Assembly (NCBI GenBank): GCA_016712315.1
Contig: JADJRG010000022.1
Coordinates: 682,001-746,000, forward strand
Source of the DNA: Nannocystis sp.
GTDB lineage: Bacteria > Myxococcota_A > Polyangia > Nannocystales > Nannocystaceae
DNA length: 64,000 nt
Direction of reading: 5' to 3'
Below, piece after piece: positions 49,160 through 57,346 of this stretch; the stretch's first letter is position 1; every line of letters begins with the position of its first letter. The position numbers and the translations under genes are program-made. The notes under the pieces are model-generated. The model worked only from the letters and a program-made list of their open reading frames with translations. It was not told the origin of the DNA and did not search any database.

Positions 49160-50745
49160 TCGACAACGCGCTCCCGCTCCTCGCGATCGCCGTCCCCCTC
49201 GCCGGCGCCCTCCTGATCGGCCTCTTCGGCCGCTGGCCCAACCTGCGCGAGCTCGTCACCGTGCTCACCAGCGTCAGCCTCTTAGGCGTCGTCGTCCAGC
49301 TCATCGAGCCCGTGCTCGCGCCCGACTTCTGGACCACGAGCTGGTTGCAGCCCGCCTACGAGGCCGTCCAGGTGCTCCCCGGCGTCCCCCTCGCCTTCAA
49401 GGTCGAGCCCCTCGGCCTGATCTACGCGCTCATCGCCTCGAGCCTGTGGATCCTCAACTCGCTCTACTCCGTCGGCTACATGCGGGGCAACCGCGAGGCC
49501 CACCAGACCCGCTTCTACATCTGCTTCGCCGTCGCGATCGCCGCCGTCATGGGCATCGCCTTCGCCGGCAACATCTTCACCCTCTTCATCTTCTACGAGG
49601 CGCTCTCCCTCAGCACCTACCCCTTGGTCTCGCACAAGGGCACCCCGGAGGCGGTCAAGAGCGCGCGGATCTACCTCGGCATCCTCGTCGGCACCTCCGT
49701 CGGCCTCTTCCTGCCCGCCATCATCGCCACCTACTTCTTCACCGGCACCCTGGCCTTTCAGCCAGGCGGCGTCTTCCAGGCCGCGCTCGCCGACGGCACC
49801 CTCACCGGCCCCGTCCTCGGCCTGCTCTTCGTCCTCTACATGTACGGCATCGGCAAGGCCGCCTTGATGCCCATGCACCGCTGGCTGCCCGCCGCGATGG
49901 TCGCGCCCACCCCTGTCAGCGCGCTCTTGCACGCCGTCGCCGTCGTCAAGGCCGGCGTCTTCAGCGTCGTCAAGGTCGTCCTCTACGTCTTCGGCAGCGC
50001 CAGCCTCGTCGGCGCCGCCCAGGGCGAGTGGCTCATCTACGTCGCCGGCGCCACCATCCTCATCGCCTCCGCGATCGCCCTCTTCCAGGACAACCTCAAG
50101 CGGCGCCTCGCCTACAGCACCGTCTCGCAGCTCTCCTACATCACCCTCGCCGCCTCCTTGCTCTCGCCCTACGGCTTCATGGCGGCCGCCTTGCACATCG
50201 CCGCCCACGCCTTCGGCAAGATCACCCTCTTCTTCGCCGCCGGCTCGATCTACACCGCCGCTCACAAGACCAAGGTCTCCGAGCTCGACGGCATCGGCCG
50301 CAAGATGCCGTGGACCATGGCCGCCTTCACCATCGGCGCCCTCTCGATGATCGGCGTGCCGCCCACCGCTGGGTTCATCTCCAAGTGGTACCTCTTACAA
50401 GGCGCCTGGGAGACCGGCTACGTCTTCGTCGTCGTCGTCGTCACCCTCTCCACCCTGCTCAACGCCAGCTACTTCCTGCCGATCGTCTACCGCGCGTTCT
50501 TTAAGGCGCCAGCGGACGATCACGGCCACCACGATCACGGCCACCACGATCACGGCCACCACGCTCACGGCCACGATCACGCCCACCACGGCGATCACCA
50601 CGCCGATCACCACGCCGATCACGGCGAGGCCCCGCTGCCGATCGTCGTCGCCCTGACCTGCACGGCCGCCGGCACCATCATCCTCTTCTTCTTCCCCGAC
50701 CTCGCCCTCGGCCTCGCCGAGCAGATCCGCAGGGGGTTGCCATGA
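49156..50745 (+). CDS. Antiporter subunit D-like, second copy, with His-rich insert
   Basis: 529 residues from GTG 49156 (GTGA overlap). NuoL/MnhD fold: TM5 Glu in TLFIFYEALSLSTYPLV, and the lysine in MHRWLPAAMVAPTPVSALLHAVAVVKAGVF, with FQDNLKRRLAYSTVSQLSYI and HAFGKITLFFAAGS. Between the last two helices is a 35-residue segment that is about half histidine (DDHGHHDHGHHDHGHH and further GHDHAHHGDHHADHHADH). This His-rich loop, on one side of the membrane, may bind Zn, Ni or Co or buffer protons near the pump exit. All key charged residues are retained, so it is probably an active transporting subunit. Confidence 0.9.
   Translation: MIDNALPLLAIAVPLAGALLIGLFGRWPNLRELVTVLTSVSLLGVVVQLIEPVLAPDFWTTSWLQPAYEAVQVLPGVPLAFKVEPLGLIYALIASSLWILNSLYSVGYMRGNREAHQTRFYICFAVAIAAVMGIAFAGNIFTLFIFYEALSLSTYPLVSHKGTPEAVKSARIYLGILVGTSVGLFLPAIIATYFFTGTLAFQPGGVFQAALADGTLTGPVLGLLFVLYMYGIGKAALMPMHRWLPAAMVAPTPVSALLHAVAVVKAGVFSVVKVVLYVFGSASLVGAAQGEWLIYVAGATILIASAIALFQDNLKRRLAYSTVSQLSYITLAASLLSPYGFMAAALHIAAHAFGKITLFFAAGSIYTAAHKTKVSELDGIGRKMPWTMAAFTIGALSMIGVPPTAGFISKWYLLQGAWETGYVFVVVVVTLSTLLNASYFLPIVYRAFFKAPADDHGHHDHGHHDHGHHAHGHDHAHHGDHHADHHADHGEAPLPIVVALTCTAAGTIILFFFPDLALGLAEQIRRGLP
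50518..50562 (+). repeat. 15-bp tandem repeat encoding DHGHH
   Basis: GATCACGGCCACCAC occurs three times in succession and is followed by degenerate copies to about 50625. It encodes the His-rich loop of the second D-like subunit. The unit keeps the reading frame. Confidence 0.88.
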
Positions 50746-51035
50746 GCGTTGATCCGCACGACAAGGGCCTGATCGCCCAGCTCCGCGCCCCCTGGGCCTC
50801 GATGCTCGCCGAGAGCCCCCGCGCCGTGAAGGCCTTCTGGGTCGCCTCGATCCTCATCCTCATCGCCCTCGCCCTCGCCGACGTGGTCGTGCATCACCAC
50901 GCGCACTTCGAGATCGACGGCACCCCCGGCTTCTACTCCCTCTACGGCCTCGGCGCCTGCGTGCTCATGGTCGTCGTCTCCAAGTTCGTCGTCTCGCCCC
51001 CGCTGAAGCGGAAGGACACCTACTACAATGATTGA
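50742..51035 (+). CDS. Small membrane protein of the antiporter operon
   Basis: 97 residues, ATGA-coupled to the previous gene and overlapping the next by eight bases. There are two predicted membrane helices (AFWVASILILIALALADVVV and FYSLYGLGACVLMVVVSKFVV) separated by a short loop HHHAHFEIDGTPG with four histidines, and a basic C-terminal tail PPLKRKDTYYND. No family is recognised. Its fixed place between two NuoL/MnhD-like genes suggests an accessory subunit that packs between the two transport modules. Confidence 0.8.
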   Translation: MSVDPHDKGLIAQLRAPWASMLAESPRAVKAFWVASILILIALALADVVVHHHAHFEIDGTPGFYSLYGLGACVLMVVVSKFVVSPPLKRKDTYYND

Positions 51036-52791
51036 GTTTCCGCCGGGGCTCATCTTGGTGCTGGGCGCCTTGATCCTGCCGCTGCTCGGCCGCGGCCCGG
51101 TGATGCGCGCCTTCAGCCTGCTCCTCCCGCTCGCCACCCTCGCCGCCGTCTGGATGGTCCCGGGCGACGCGCAGGTCACTTGGAGCTTCCTCGACCTCGA
51201 GCTCCGCCCGCTCGTCTGGAACGCCCCCACCCGCGTCTTCGCGACCATCTTCTCGCTCATGGCCTTCGGCGGCGCCCTCTTCGCGCTCAACCAGCCGCGC
51301 CGCGTCGAGCTCCCCGCCGCCTTCATGTACGCCGGCTCTGCCGTCTGCGTCACCTTCGCCGGCGACATCCTCACCCTCTTCATGTTTTGGGAGCTGATGG
51401 CGATCGGCTCCACCATCGTCGTCTGGAGCGGCGGCACCCCCGAGGCCGCCAAAGCCGGCCAGCGCTACGTCGCCGTCCACCTCGTCGGCGGCGTCGTGCT
51501 CATGGCCGGGATCCTCGCCCACGTCTTCGCCCTCAAGGCAGGAGGCGTCGCCGATCCGATCGCCCTGCGTTACTTCGAGTTCGGCCCCAACGGCTTCGAC
51601 GCGCTCAGCTTCGCCGGCGCCGGCGACATCGCCCCCTGGCTCATTCTCATCGGCGTGCTCGTCAACGCCGCCACCCCGCCGCTCGGCTCCTGGCTCGCCG
51701 ACGCCTACCCCGAGGCCTCTGAGAGCGGCACTGTCTTCCTCAGCGCCTTCACCACCAAGACCGCCGTCTACGTCTTGATGATCCTCTTCGCCGGCACCGA
51801 GCTGCTCATCTACGCCGGCATGCTCATGGCCGTCTACGGGATCGTCTACGCGATCCTCGAGAACGACATGCGGCGGATCCTCGCCTACTCGATCGTCAAC
51901 CAGGTCGGCTTCATGGTCTGCGGCATCGGCATCGGCACCGAGATGGCCCTCAACGGCGCCGCCGCGCACGCCTTCGCCCACATCATCTACAAGGCGCTCC
52001 TCCTCATGTCCGCCGGCTCGGTCCTCTACATGACCGGCAAGCGCAAGTGCACCGACCTCGGCGGCCTCTACCACACCATGCCGATCACCATGTGGTGCGG
52101 CATCATCGGCGCCCTCGCGATCTCCTCCTTCCCCTGGACCTCCGGCTTCGTCTCCAAGTCCATGATCTCGCAGGCCGCCGCCGACGGCCACCTCTTCCTC
52201 CCCTGGATGGTCCTCACCGCCGCCTCCGCCGGCGTCTTCTTGCACGCCGGCATCAAGTTCCCCTGGTTCGTCTTCTTCCAGAAGGACTCGGGCCTGCGCC
52301 CCAAAGATCCGCCGTGGAACATGAAGGCCGCGATGCTCCTCTTCGCCTTCCTCTGCGTCGCCCTCGGCCTCGGCTACCAGCCCCTCTACGACATCCTCCC
52401 CTACCCCGCCACCGGCCCGGAGCCCCTCTACGAGCCCTACAGCGCCTCTCACATCGTCAGCCAGCTCCAGCTCTTGCTCTGGTCCGGCCTCGCCTTCTTC
52501 CTCCTCCTCCCGATCTTGAAGCGCACCCTCACGATCACGCTCGACTTCGACTGGTTCTACCGCGCCTTCTTCCCTGGCCTCTGGCGGCGCGCGCTGAAGC
52601 CCGTCGTCGACCTGCTCGTCAACCTCCGCGACCTCTTCTTCGACGAGTGCATCAAGGTCGGCCGCGCCGTCACCCAAGCCGACGCCCTCGCCGCCCAGAT
52701 CCCGATCTTCCGCGAGTGGAGCCTCGGCTCTGCCATGGTCCTCACCACCTTCGTGCTCTTCGTCTACCTGATCGTCGGCTTCCTCCACTGA
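51028..52791 (+). CDS. Antiporter subunit D-like, third copy (NuoL-type, long C terminus)
   Basis: 587 residues. The TM5 Glu is in TLFMFWELMAIGSTIVVW and the lysine in LSAFTTKTAVYVLMILFAG, with MRRILAYSIVNQVGFMVCGIG and AFAHIIYKALLLMSAGSVLY. Helices beyond about 480 form a C-terminal extension: FDWFYRAFFPGLWRRALKPVVDLL, an amphipathic stretch and a last membrane helix (AMVLTTFVLFVYLIVGFLH), like the lateral extension of NuoL/MrpA in simple form. In this operon it is the likely stand-in for the N-terminal pump module of MrpA. Ends the operon. Confidence 0.9.
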   Translation: MIEFPPGLILVLGALILPLLGRGPVMRAFSLLLPLATLAAVWMVPGDAQVTWSFLDLELRPLVWNAPTRVFATIFSLMAFGGALFALNQPRRVELPAAFMYAGSAVCVTFAGDILTLFMFWELMAIGSTIVVWSGGTPEAAKAGQRYVAVHLVGGVVLMAGILAHVFALKAGGVADPIALRYFEFGPNGFDALSFAGAGDIAPWLILIGVLVNAATPPLGSWLADAYPEASESGTVFLSAFTTKTAVYVLMILFAGTELLIYAGMLMAVYGIVYAILENDMRRILAYSIVNQVGFMVCGIGIGTEMALNGAAAHAFAHIIYKALLLMSAGSVLYMTGKRKCTDLGGLYHTMPITMWCGIIGALAISSFPWTSGFVSKSMISQAAADGHLFLPWMVLTAASAGVFLHAGIKFPWFVFFQKDSGLRPKDPPWNMKAAMLLFAFLCVALGLGYQPLYDILPYPATGPEPLYEPYSASHIVSQLQLLLWSGLAFFLLLPILKRTLTITLDFDWFYRAFFPGLWRRALKPVVDLLVNLRDLFFDECIKVGRAVTQADALAAQIPIFREWSLGSAMVLTTFVLFVYLIVGFLH

Positions 52792-52819
52792 CCCGCGCCA
52801 CATCGGCTAGATTCCGCCC

Positions 52820-53005
52820 ATGACCAAGGCCACCCCGCCCGCCCCGCACGTCCACGGCCCGAGCTGCGATCACGATCACGACCACGATCATCACGATCAC
52901 GACCACAAGGCCGTCCCCTACGTCAGGATCGACCCCAAGCTCGGCCGCAACGACCCCTGCCACTGCGGCTCAGGCGCCAAGTACAAGCGCTGCCACGGCG
53001 CCTGA
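52820..53005 (+). CDS. His-rich SEC-C motif miniprotein
   Basis: 61 residues, ATG 52820, 28 bases after the antiporter operon. The N-terminal half is His/Asp-rich (HVHGPSCDHDHDHDHHDHDH). The C-terminal half is a SEC-C zinc motif: GRNDPCHCGSGAKYKRCHG (CxC...CH), the same as at the end of SecA. SEC-C modules bind zinc and contact ribosomes or SecB. A His-rich tail fused to SEC-C suggests a metal-binding or delivery protein. It is the second His-rich element in this region. It is too small for standard gene callers to score well, but the motif supports it as real. Confidence 0.82.
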   Translation: MTKATPPAPHVHGPSCDHDHDHDHHDHDHKAVPYVRIDPKLGRNDPCHCGSGAKYKRCHGA

Positions 53006-53046
53006 TCCTGATCCTGTCTCTCGGGCCAGCGACCCGCGAAGCCCGC

Positions 53047-54549
53047 TCAGTACACGTACAGCGCCGGGTGTCGGACCAGCAGCGAGCGCTGGCAGGGGCT
53101 CAGCACCCAGCCGTAGGTCGCGTCGACCGCCGACATCAAGTTGAACGTGTTCTCCGGCAAGAACGGGTTGATGTCGTCGCACGCGGACGACTCCACCTCC
53201 TCGAGCTCGCCGATCGCCGCCGCGATCACCCGCGCGGCCCGCCGCGAGAACGCCGCCGCCCCGCTATGAAAGCCCCCGGGCCCCAGATCCGTCGGCATCA
53301 CCAGGACCGGCGATCGGAACGGCGTCTTCGGGTCGGTCGAGTGCGCGTACCCGCCGCGGAATTCGCCCGCGTAGCCGTCCCCCTGCCACAGCGACTCCAC
53401 CACGTACACCGTCAAGCGCTCGATCGACTTCCGCGGCTGATACGCCGCCAGCAGGCTCGCCTCGCCCCGATCCTCGATCGAGCGAAGCGACGCGATCATC
53501 GGCGCCGGCAGCCCCACCTCCGCCGCCACCAGCCCGCGGCTCAGCGATCGGTTCAGCGTCACCCCGGCCCCCTCCAGGTAGCCGCTCGCGCCCTCGATGA
53601 TGAGCGAGGTCGCCCGCGTCCGCTTCTCCGGCGTGAAATCGCCGACGAAGACCACATCGACCGCGATCCCCGCCATCAGCCCCCACTCGATCGTCCGCAG
53701 CTCCAGCCCTGGAGAAGGCGCGCCGCCCTTGATCCCGCTCACCAGCATGTTCAGGCGGTCGTTATAGAGGCGCTGCCCCAGCCCTGAATTCAGCGGGTAC
53801 GACAGGTGGAAGTCGTGCACCTCGCTGATCGATCGCGGCGCCACCGTGATCGGCCGGTCCAGCCGGATCGCCCAGCTCTGCGCCTTCTGCCCGTCGTGCA
53901 CGATCCCGCTGACCACGCTGTCCAGCGTCTGTGGAAGATCTGTCCCATTGGCCACATACACGCTCGCGTCCAAGCGCAGGAATTCGCCGCGGCGCACCGG
54001 CACCCCGCGGCGGCGCGTCGGGTGCCCGTCGCGCGGGAACACCACCGTGTCCACGTGATCACGCGGCAGCACCGGGAATTCCCCCTCGACCACCTGCTGC
54101 CCGCGCGCCGCCTCGACCAGCTCCACCCGCAGCTGCGCCCGCGCCGGCCAGTCGAGCTCGAAGCCGTCCAGGCACGCCACGAAGCTCCCCAGCTCTGCGC
54201 CGTCGAAGGTCACGATCCGATCGCGCGCCCCCTGCGAGTCCACCCCCGTCGCCACCCGGATCACCCGCGACAGCGACGGCGCCGCCGCCTGCACCTCCAC
54301 GGTCACCGAGAACGGCTCCTTCACGTACACGAGGCCGTGGCCCTCGACCGCGGGCGCGTCGCACGAGCCCCCGCGCACCGACACCGCCACGATCGCCGAG
54401 CCCATGCGCGGCTGCTCTGGCTCCTGCGGCTCGTCCTCCAGCAGCCCCGCGCAGCCCGCGAGCGCCATCACGCCCGCGACCGTCCAGAGCGCAGCGCCGG
54501 GGCCGAACCTGGCCTTCAAACCATCTCCTTGGTGCAGCGCGCCCGACAT
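53047..54549 (-). CDS. Lipoprotein with degenerate metzincin-like domain
   Basis: Starts at ATG 54549 or TTG 54519 (AAGGAG just upstream of the latter). 500 residues in the longer form. The signal ends at ALAGC (Cys33, or 23 from TTG). Residues about 45-330 are beta-rich. The C-terminal part has RRAARVIAAAIGELEEVESS, then FLPENTFNLMSAVDATYGWVLSPCQRSLLVRHPAL. In related myxobacterial proteases the equivalent reads ...AHEIGHxLGLFH... and then NLM...LSPxQxxVLxxHP. Here the three zinc-binding residues are replaced (A, A, E, ... S), whereas the Met-turn-like NLM and LSPxQ survive. I infer an inactive protease relative, perhaps a binding protein. The alignment is from memory. Confidence 0.7.
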   Translation of the reverse strand: MSGALHQGDGLKARFGPGAALWTVAGVMALAGCAGLLEDEPQEPEQPRMGSAIVAVSVRGGSCDAPAVEGHGLVYVKEPFSVTVEVQAAAPSLSRVIRVATGVDSQGARDRIVTFDGAELGSFVACLDGFELDWPARAQLRVELVEAARGQQVVEGEFPVLPRDHVDTVVFPRDGHPTRRRGVPVRRGEFLRLDASVYVANGTDLPQTLDSVVSGIVHDGQKAQSWAIRLDRPITVAPRSISEVHDFHLSYPLNSGLGQRLYNDRLNMLVSGIKGGAPSPGLELRTIEWGLMAGIAVDVVFVGDFTPEKRTRATSLIIEGASGYLEGAGVTLNRSLSRGLVAAEVGLPAPMIASLRSIEDRGEASLLAAYQPRKSIERLTVYVVESLWQGDGYAGEFRGGYAHSTDPKTPFRSPVLVMPTDLGPGGFHSGAAAFSRRAARVIAAAIGELEEVESSACDDINPFLPENTFNLMSAVDATYGWVLSPCQRSLLVRHPALYVY

Positions 54550-54695
54550 GTCCTGCTCGCCGCGGCAGGGTAGCGTGAATCACAGCGCCGCGACAAGCCA
54601 CGCGCGGATCTGCGCCGTGCGCCATGCTGGGGGTTCGGCGCCGCGCATGCGTGTGTACGCATCGATCGCCGCGACTCCCCCTGTACACTCCCCTG

Positions 54696-55598
54696 ATGCG
54701 AAGCCACGCCGCGCCCCTCGTGCTCCTCGGCCTCCTCGCCTGTCAGCGCCCCGACCCGTCAACGAGCGCCGGATCCCCCGCGCCGACGCCCCTCGCCCCG
54801 CCGCCGGCGCCCGCGCTCCCGATCGCCCCGCCGCTCGCCGAGCCGATCCCGACCCAGCCCGAGGAGCCAGCCGCACCGGCCCTCACCGAGCGCCCCATGT
54901 ACTACGAGCGCGCGATCCTCCCCGCCGATCTCGAGGGACGCAGCCTGCGCGAGCTCACCCTGCTGCGCAACACCATCTACGCGCGGATCGGCCAGCGCTT
55001 CCGCAAGCAGTGGCTCATCGACTACTTCCACGCCCAGCCGTGGTACCAGCCGCGCGAGAGCGTCGACGAGTCCACCCTCAGCGAGCTCGATCTCAAGAAC
55101 GCCGAGGCGATCGTCGACTACGAGGCCACCTTCACCCCCGCCCAGCTCCGCGACGCCCGCGAGCGGATCAACGAGCGCATGCGCGGCGAGGCCCTCAGCG
55201 CGGACGACACCGTCGAATTCCAGCTCATCGCCGCCCGCCTCGGCGAGTGGCAAGGCGGCGACGAGATCGACGCCTCACAGCGCTCCCCCCTCGAGGATCC
55301 TGATCGCCTCGACCAGCTCCTCACCGTCGAGCACCTCGCCGATCTCTCCCTCCGCGACCTCCGCCTCCTCCGCAACACCATCTACGCCCGCCGCGGCCGC
55401 CTCTTCCGCTCCAACCTCCTCCGCGATCACTTCGGCGCCATGGCCTGGTACGCCCCCGTCGACGACTTCAGCGACGCCAAGCTCACCGCCATCGATCGCA
55501 AGAACATCCGCCTGATCAAGAGCGTCGAGGCCGACAACGGCGGCCCCATCACCGACTGGGGCCACAAGGTCGAAGAGGGCTGGTTCTACGGCGCCTGA
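54696..55598 (+). CDS. YARHG-domain lipoprotein (two copies)
   Basis: ATG 54696 gives 300 residues with a signal ending LLGLLAC (Cys16 lipid site), then a Pro-rich linker (residues 20-65). Two YARHG-type modules are evident: ELTLLRNTIYARIGQRF with Tyr95, continuing IDYFHAQPWYQP, and LRLLRNTIYARRGRLF with Tyr230, continuing RDHFGAMAWYAP. Each is followed by a segment ending in LDLKNAEAI or IDRKNIRLI. YARHG domains are extracellular and of unknown function, seen in bacterial lipoproteins and some peptidases. It stands alone; the spacers on both sides show no clear promoter. Confidence 0.85.
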   Translation: MRSHAAPLVLLGLLACQRPDPSTSAGSPAPTPLAPPPAPALPIAPPLAEPIPTQPEEPAAPALTERPMYYERAILPADLEGRSLRELTLLRNTIYARIGQRFRKQWLIDYFHAQPWYQPRESVDESTLSELDLKNAEAIVDYEATFTPAQLRDARERINERMRGEALSADDTVEFQLIAARLGEWQGGDEIDASQRSPLEDPDRLDQLLTVEHLADLSLRDLRLLRNTIYARRGRLFRSNLLRDHFGAMAWYAPVDDFSDAKLTAIDRKNIRLIKSVEADNGGPITDWGHKVEEGWFYGA

Positions 55599-55710
55599 TG
55601 AGCCCCCTCGCGCCCCGTGCGGGCGCCCGACAGCACCACTCGCCCCACCTCGCTCCGCCGCCGCGCCGCCGGATAGCGTTCGCGTACGCGCCGCGCTATA
55701 ACGCGCGCTC

Positions 55711-56523
55711 ATGCGTCGCCCTGGCCCGCTCGCCCTCGCCCTCGCGCACCTCCTCGCCTGCGCCGGCGACGGCCCCGATCGCAGCTCCTTCGGCCTCTCC
55801 GGCGGCGGCATCCAGCCCAGCGACACCGGCGACACCAGCGGCACCAGCGGCGGCGACGAGTCTGACAGTGACGACCCCACCGCCACCAGCGCCTCCTCGT
55901 CCTCCTCGTCCTCTTCGTCCTCTTCGTCCTCCGAGGGCACCACCGCCACCTCCGCCGCCACGCACCCTGGCTGCACCGAGCCTTGCGACGATCCCCCCGG
56001 CCCCTGCGATCAGCCGCAAGGGATCTGCTTCGCCGGCCAGTGCGAGTACCAGCTCAAGCCAGCCGGCTCCCCCTGCGAGGTCGACGATCCCTGCGCCAGC
56101 GGCGGCGCCGGCCTCTGCGACGAGGACGGCGCCTGCAGCGGCGGCGCCCCCATCGACTGCACCCGCCCCAACGCTATCGGCGGCGCCTGTCTCGAAGGAC
56201 AGTGCGGCGGCTGGACCTGCGTCGCCCCCTGGGAGGACTGCGACGGCGACATGGACAACGGCTGCGAGGTCCCCACCGGCGTCGCCAACCAGTGCGACGC
56301 CCAAGGCCTGAACCCCGAGACCGGCTGCTGGACCGCCTACTGCGGCGCCCTCGACGATCCCAAGGCCACCAACTTCGGCGCCTTCTTCTGCTACGACTGC
56401 TCCACCTGCCACTCCCCCGAGCCTGGCCTCGTCCAGTGGTGCAACCACACCACCGGCCAGTGGTACCCCCTCGAGCCGAACACCTGCGGCGCCTGGTTGG
56501 ACCTCGTCTGCGCCCCAGGCTGA
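55711..56523 (+). CDS. Poly-Ser linker lipoprotein with Cys-rich domain
   Basis: 270 residues. The signal ends at AHLLAC-AGDG (Cys17). A Ser/Asp/Gly-rich region includes thirteen consecutive serines near residue 65. Residues about 85-200 hold regularly spaced Cys with GxCxxG(Q)C patterns (GPCDQPQGICFAGQCEYQ, CEVDDPCASGGAGLCDEDGAC), common in myxobacterial surface proteins. The last 70 residues (GCWTAYCGALDD, FFCYDCSTCHSPEPG) may form a separate disulfide-bonded unit; CSTCH matches CxxCH by chance or could bind haem, but nothing else supports a cytochrome. Function unknown. Confidence 0.8.
   Translation: MRRPGPLALALAHLLACAGDGPDRSSFGLSGGGIQPSDTGDTSGTSGGDESDSDDPTATSASSSSSSSSSSSSSEGTTATSAATHPGCTEPCDDPPGPCDQPQGICFAGQCEYQLKPAGSPCEVDDPCASGGAGLCDEDGACSGGAPIDCTRPNAIGGACLEGQCGGWTCVAPWEDCDGDMDNGCEVPTGVANQCDAQGLNPETGCWTAYCGALDDPKATNFGAFFCYDCSTCHSPEPGLVQWCNHTTGQWYPLEPNTCGAWLDLVCAPG
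55894..55932 (+). repeat. TCC/TCG/TCT tract encoding 13 serines
   Basis: A run of serine codons (TCCTCGTCC-type) in the lipoprotein linker. It alternates codons and would slip in whole triplets. Confidence 0.8.
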
Positions 56524-56533
56524 GCACGCCGCC

Positions 56534-57346
56534 TCAGCCCCCCGCCGACGCGTAGCGCCGCAGCGACGCCGACCAGCAGCGCCGCGCGATCACCAGCAGC
56601 CCCGCCGCCACCACCACCGCGATCCCCAGGTCGACCGCCGCCAAGCGCCCCAGCAGCGCCTCGGCCGGCATCGTCGTCATCACCGCGAACGGCACCACGA
56701 ACGTAAAGAGCGCCTTCAGCGGCCCCCTAAACACCGAAGAGGGCCACCGCGCGAAGTCGAGCAGCGCGTCGAACAGGTACGTCAAGTTTTGCAGCTGCAT
56801 CGCCAAGAAGCTCGCGCACAGCGCCAAGATCCCCAGCGCGTACAGCCCCACGATCCCCGCCGCGATCACCACCAGCGCCGCCCCGATCATCCACAGATCC
56901 GGCGCCGCCCCGACCTTGACCAACGCCACCACCAGCAGCGCCGCCCCTGCCGCCGCCTCCGTCAGCCGCCACGGCGAGAACGCCGCCGTCAAGCACAGCG
57001 CCAGCGCGTCGACCGGCCGCAGCAGCAGCGCGTCCAGCGAACCGCGGCGGATGTGCTCCATGCTCTCGATCAGCGCCGGCTGCAGCAGCGCCCCGAAGAT
57101 CCCCGAAAAAACCATAAACAGCCCCGTCACCGCCATCAGCTCCCACGGCCCCCAGCCCGCCACCGTCTCCTGATAGCTGGTCGCCACCAGCAGCGGGATC
57201 ACCCCGATCGCGCTCCACAGCGCCCCCAGCAGCCCCTCTGTCCAGAAGCCCAGGCGGTACTGTAGCGCCGCCAGCGCGCTCATCCGCGCCTGCGCCGCGA
57301 TCAACCGCAGCACCGCCCGCGCCCCGCTACGCCCCATACGCCCCAT
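56534..57346 (-). CDS. ABC-2 family exporter permease (second permease)
   Basis: 270 residues with six probable membrane helices. An early cytosolic helix is ARAVLRLIAAQARMSALAALQYR. SMEHIRRGSLDALLLRPVDAL is the coupling-helix signature of ABC2_membrane_6-type permeases, and FVVPFAVMTTMPAEALLG is their typical last-helix motif. It starts 20 bases inside the preceding permease gene, so the two are translationally linked. It forms a heterodimer with the upstream permease and is driven by the ATPase of the same operon. Substrate unknown; related systems export viologens, antibiotics or lipids. Confidence 0.88.
   Translation of the reverse strand: MGRMGRSGARAVLRLIAAQARMSALAALQYRLGFWTEGLLGALWSAIGVIPLLVATSYQETVAGWGPWELMAVTGLFMVFSGIFGALLQPALIESMEHIRRGSLDALLLRPVDALALCLTAAFSPWRLTEAAAGAALLVVALVKVGAAPDLWMIGAALVVIAAGIVGLYALGILALCASFLAMQLQNLTYLFDALLDFARWPSSVFRGPLKALFTFVVPFAVMTTMPAEALLGRLAAVDLGIAVVVAAGLLVIARRCWSASLRRYASAGG

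Noticed and set aside
45028..52791. Complex I or membrane-bound hydrogenase operon
   Set aside because: No NuoB/C/D/H/I or hydrogenase large/small subunit homologue is present; all subunits belong to the antiporter module.
50965..52803. 612-codon minus-strand open frame across the third antiporter D gene
   Set aside because: Acidic, His/Val/Gly-rich antisense product; the plus strand encodes a NuoL-like protein with all key residues.
55711..56523. Haem-binding site in the poly-Ser lipoprotein (CSTCH)
   Set aside because: A single CxxCH in a protein already very rich in Cys, with no cytochrome-like context; probably disulfide-bonded cysteines.
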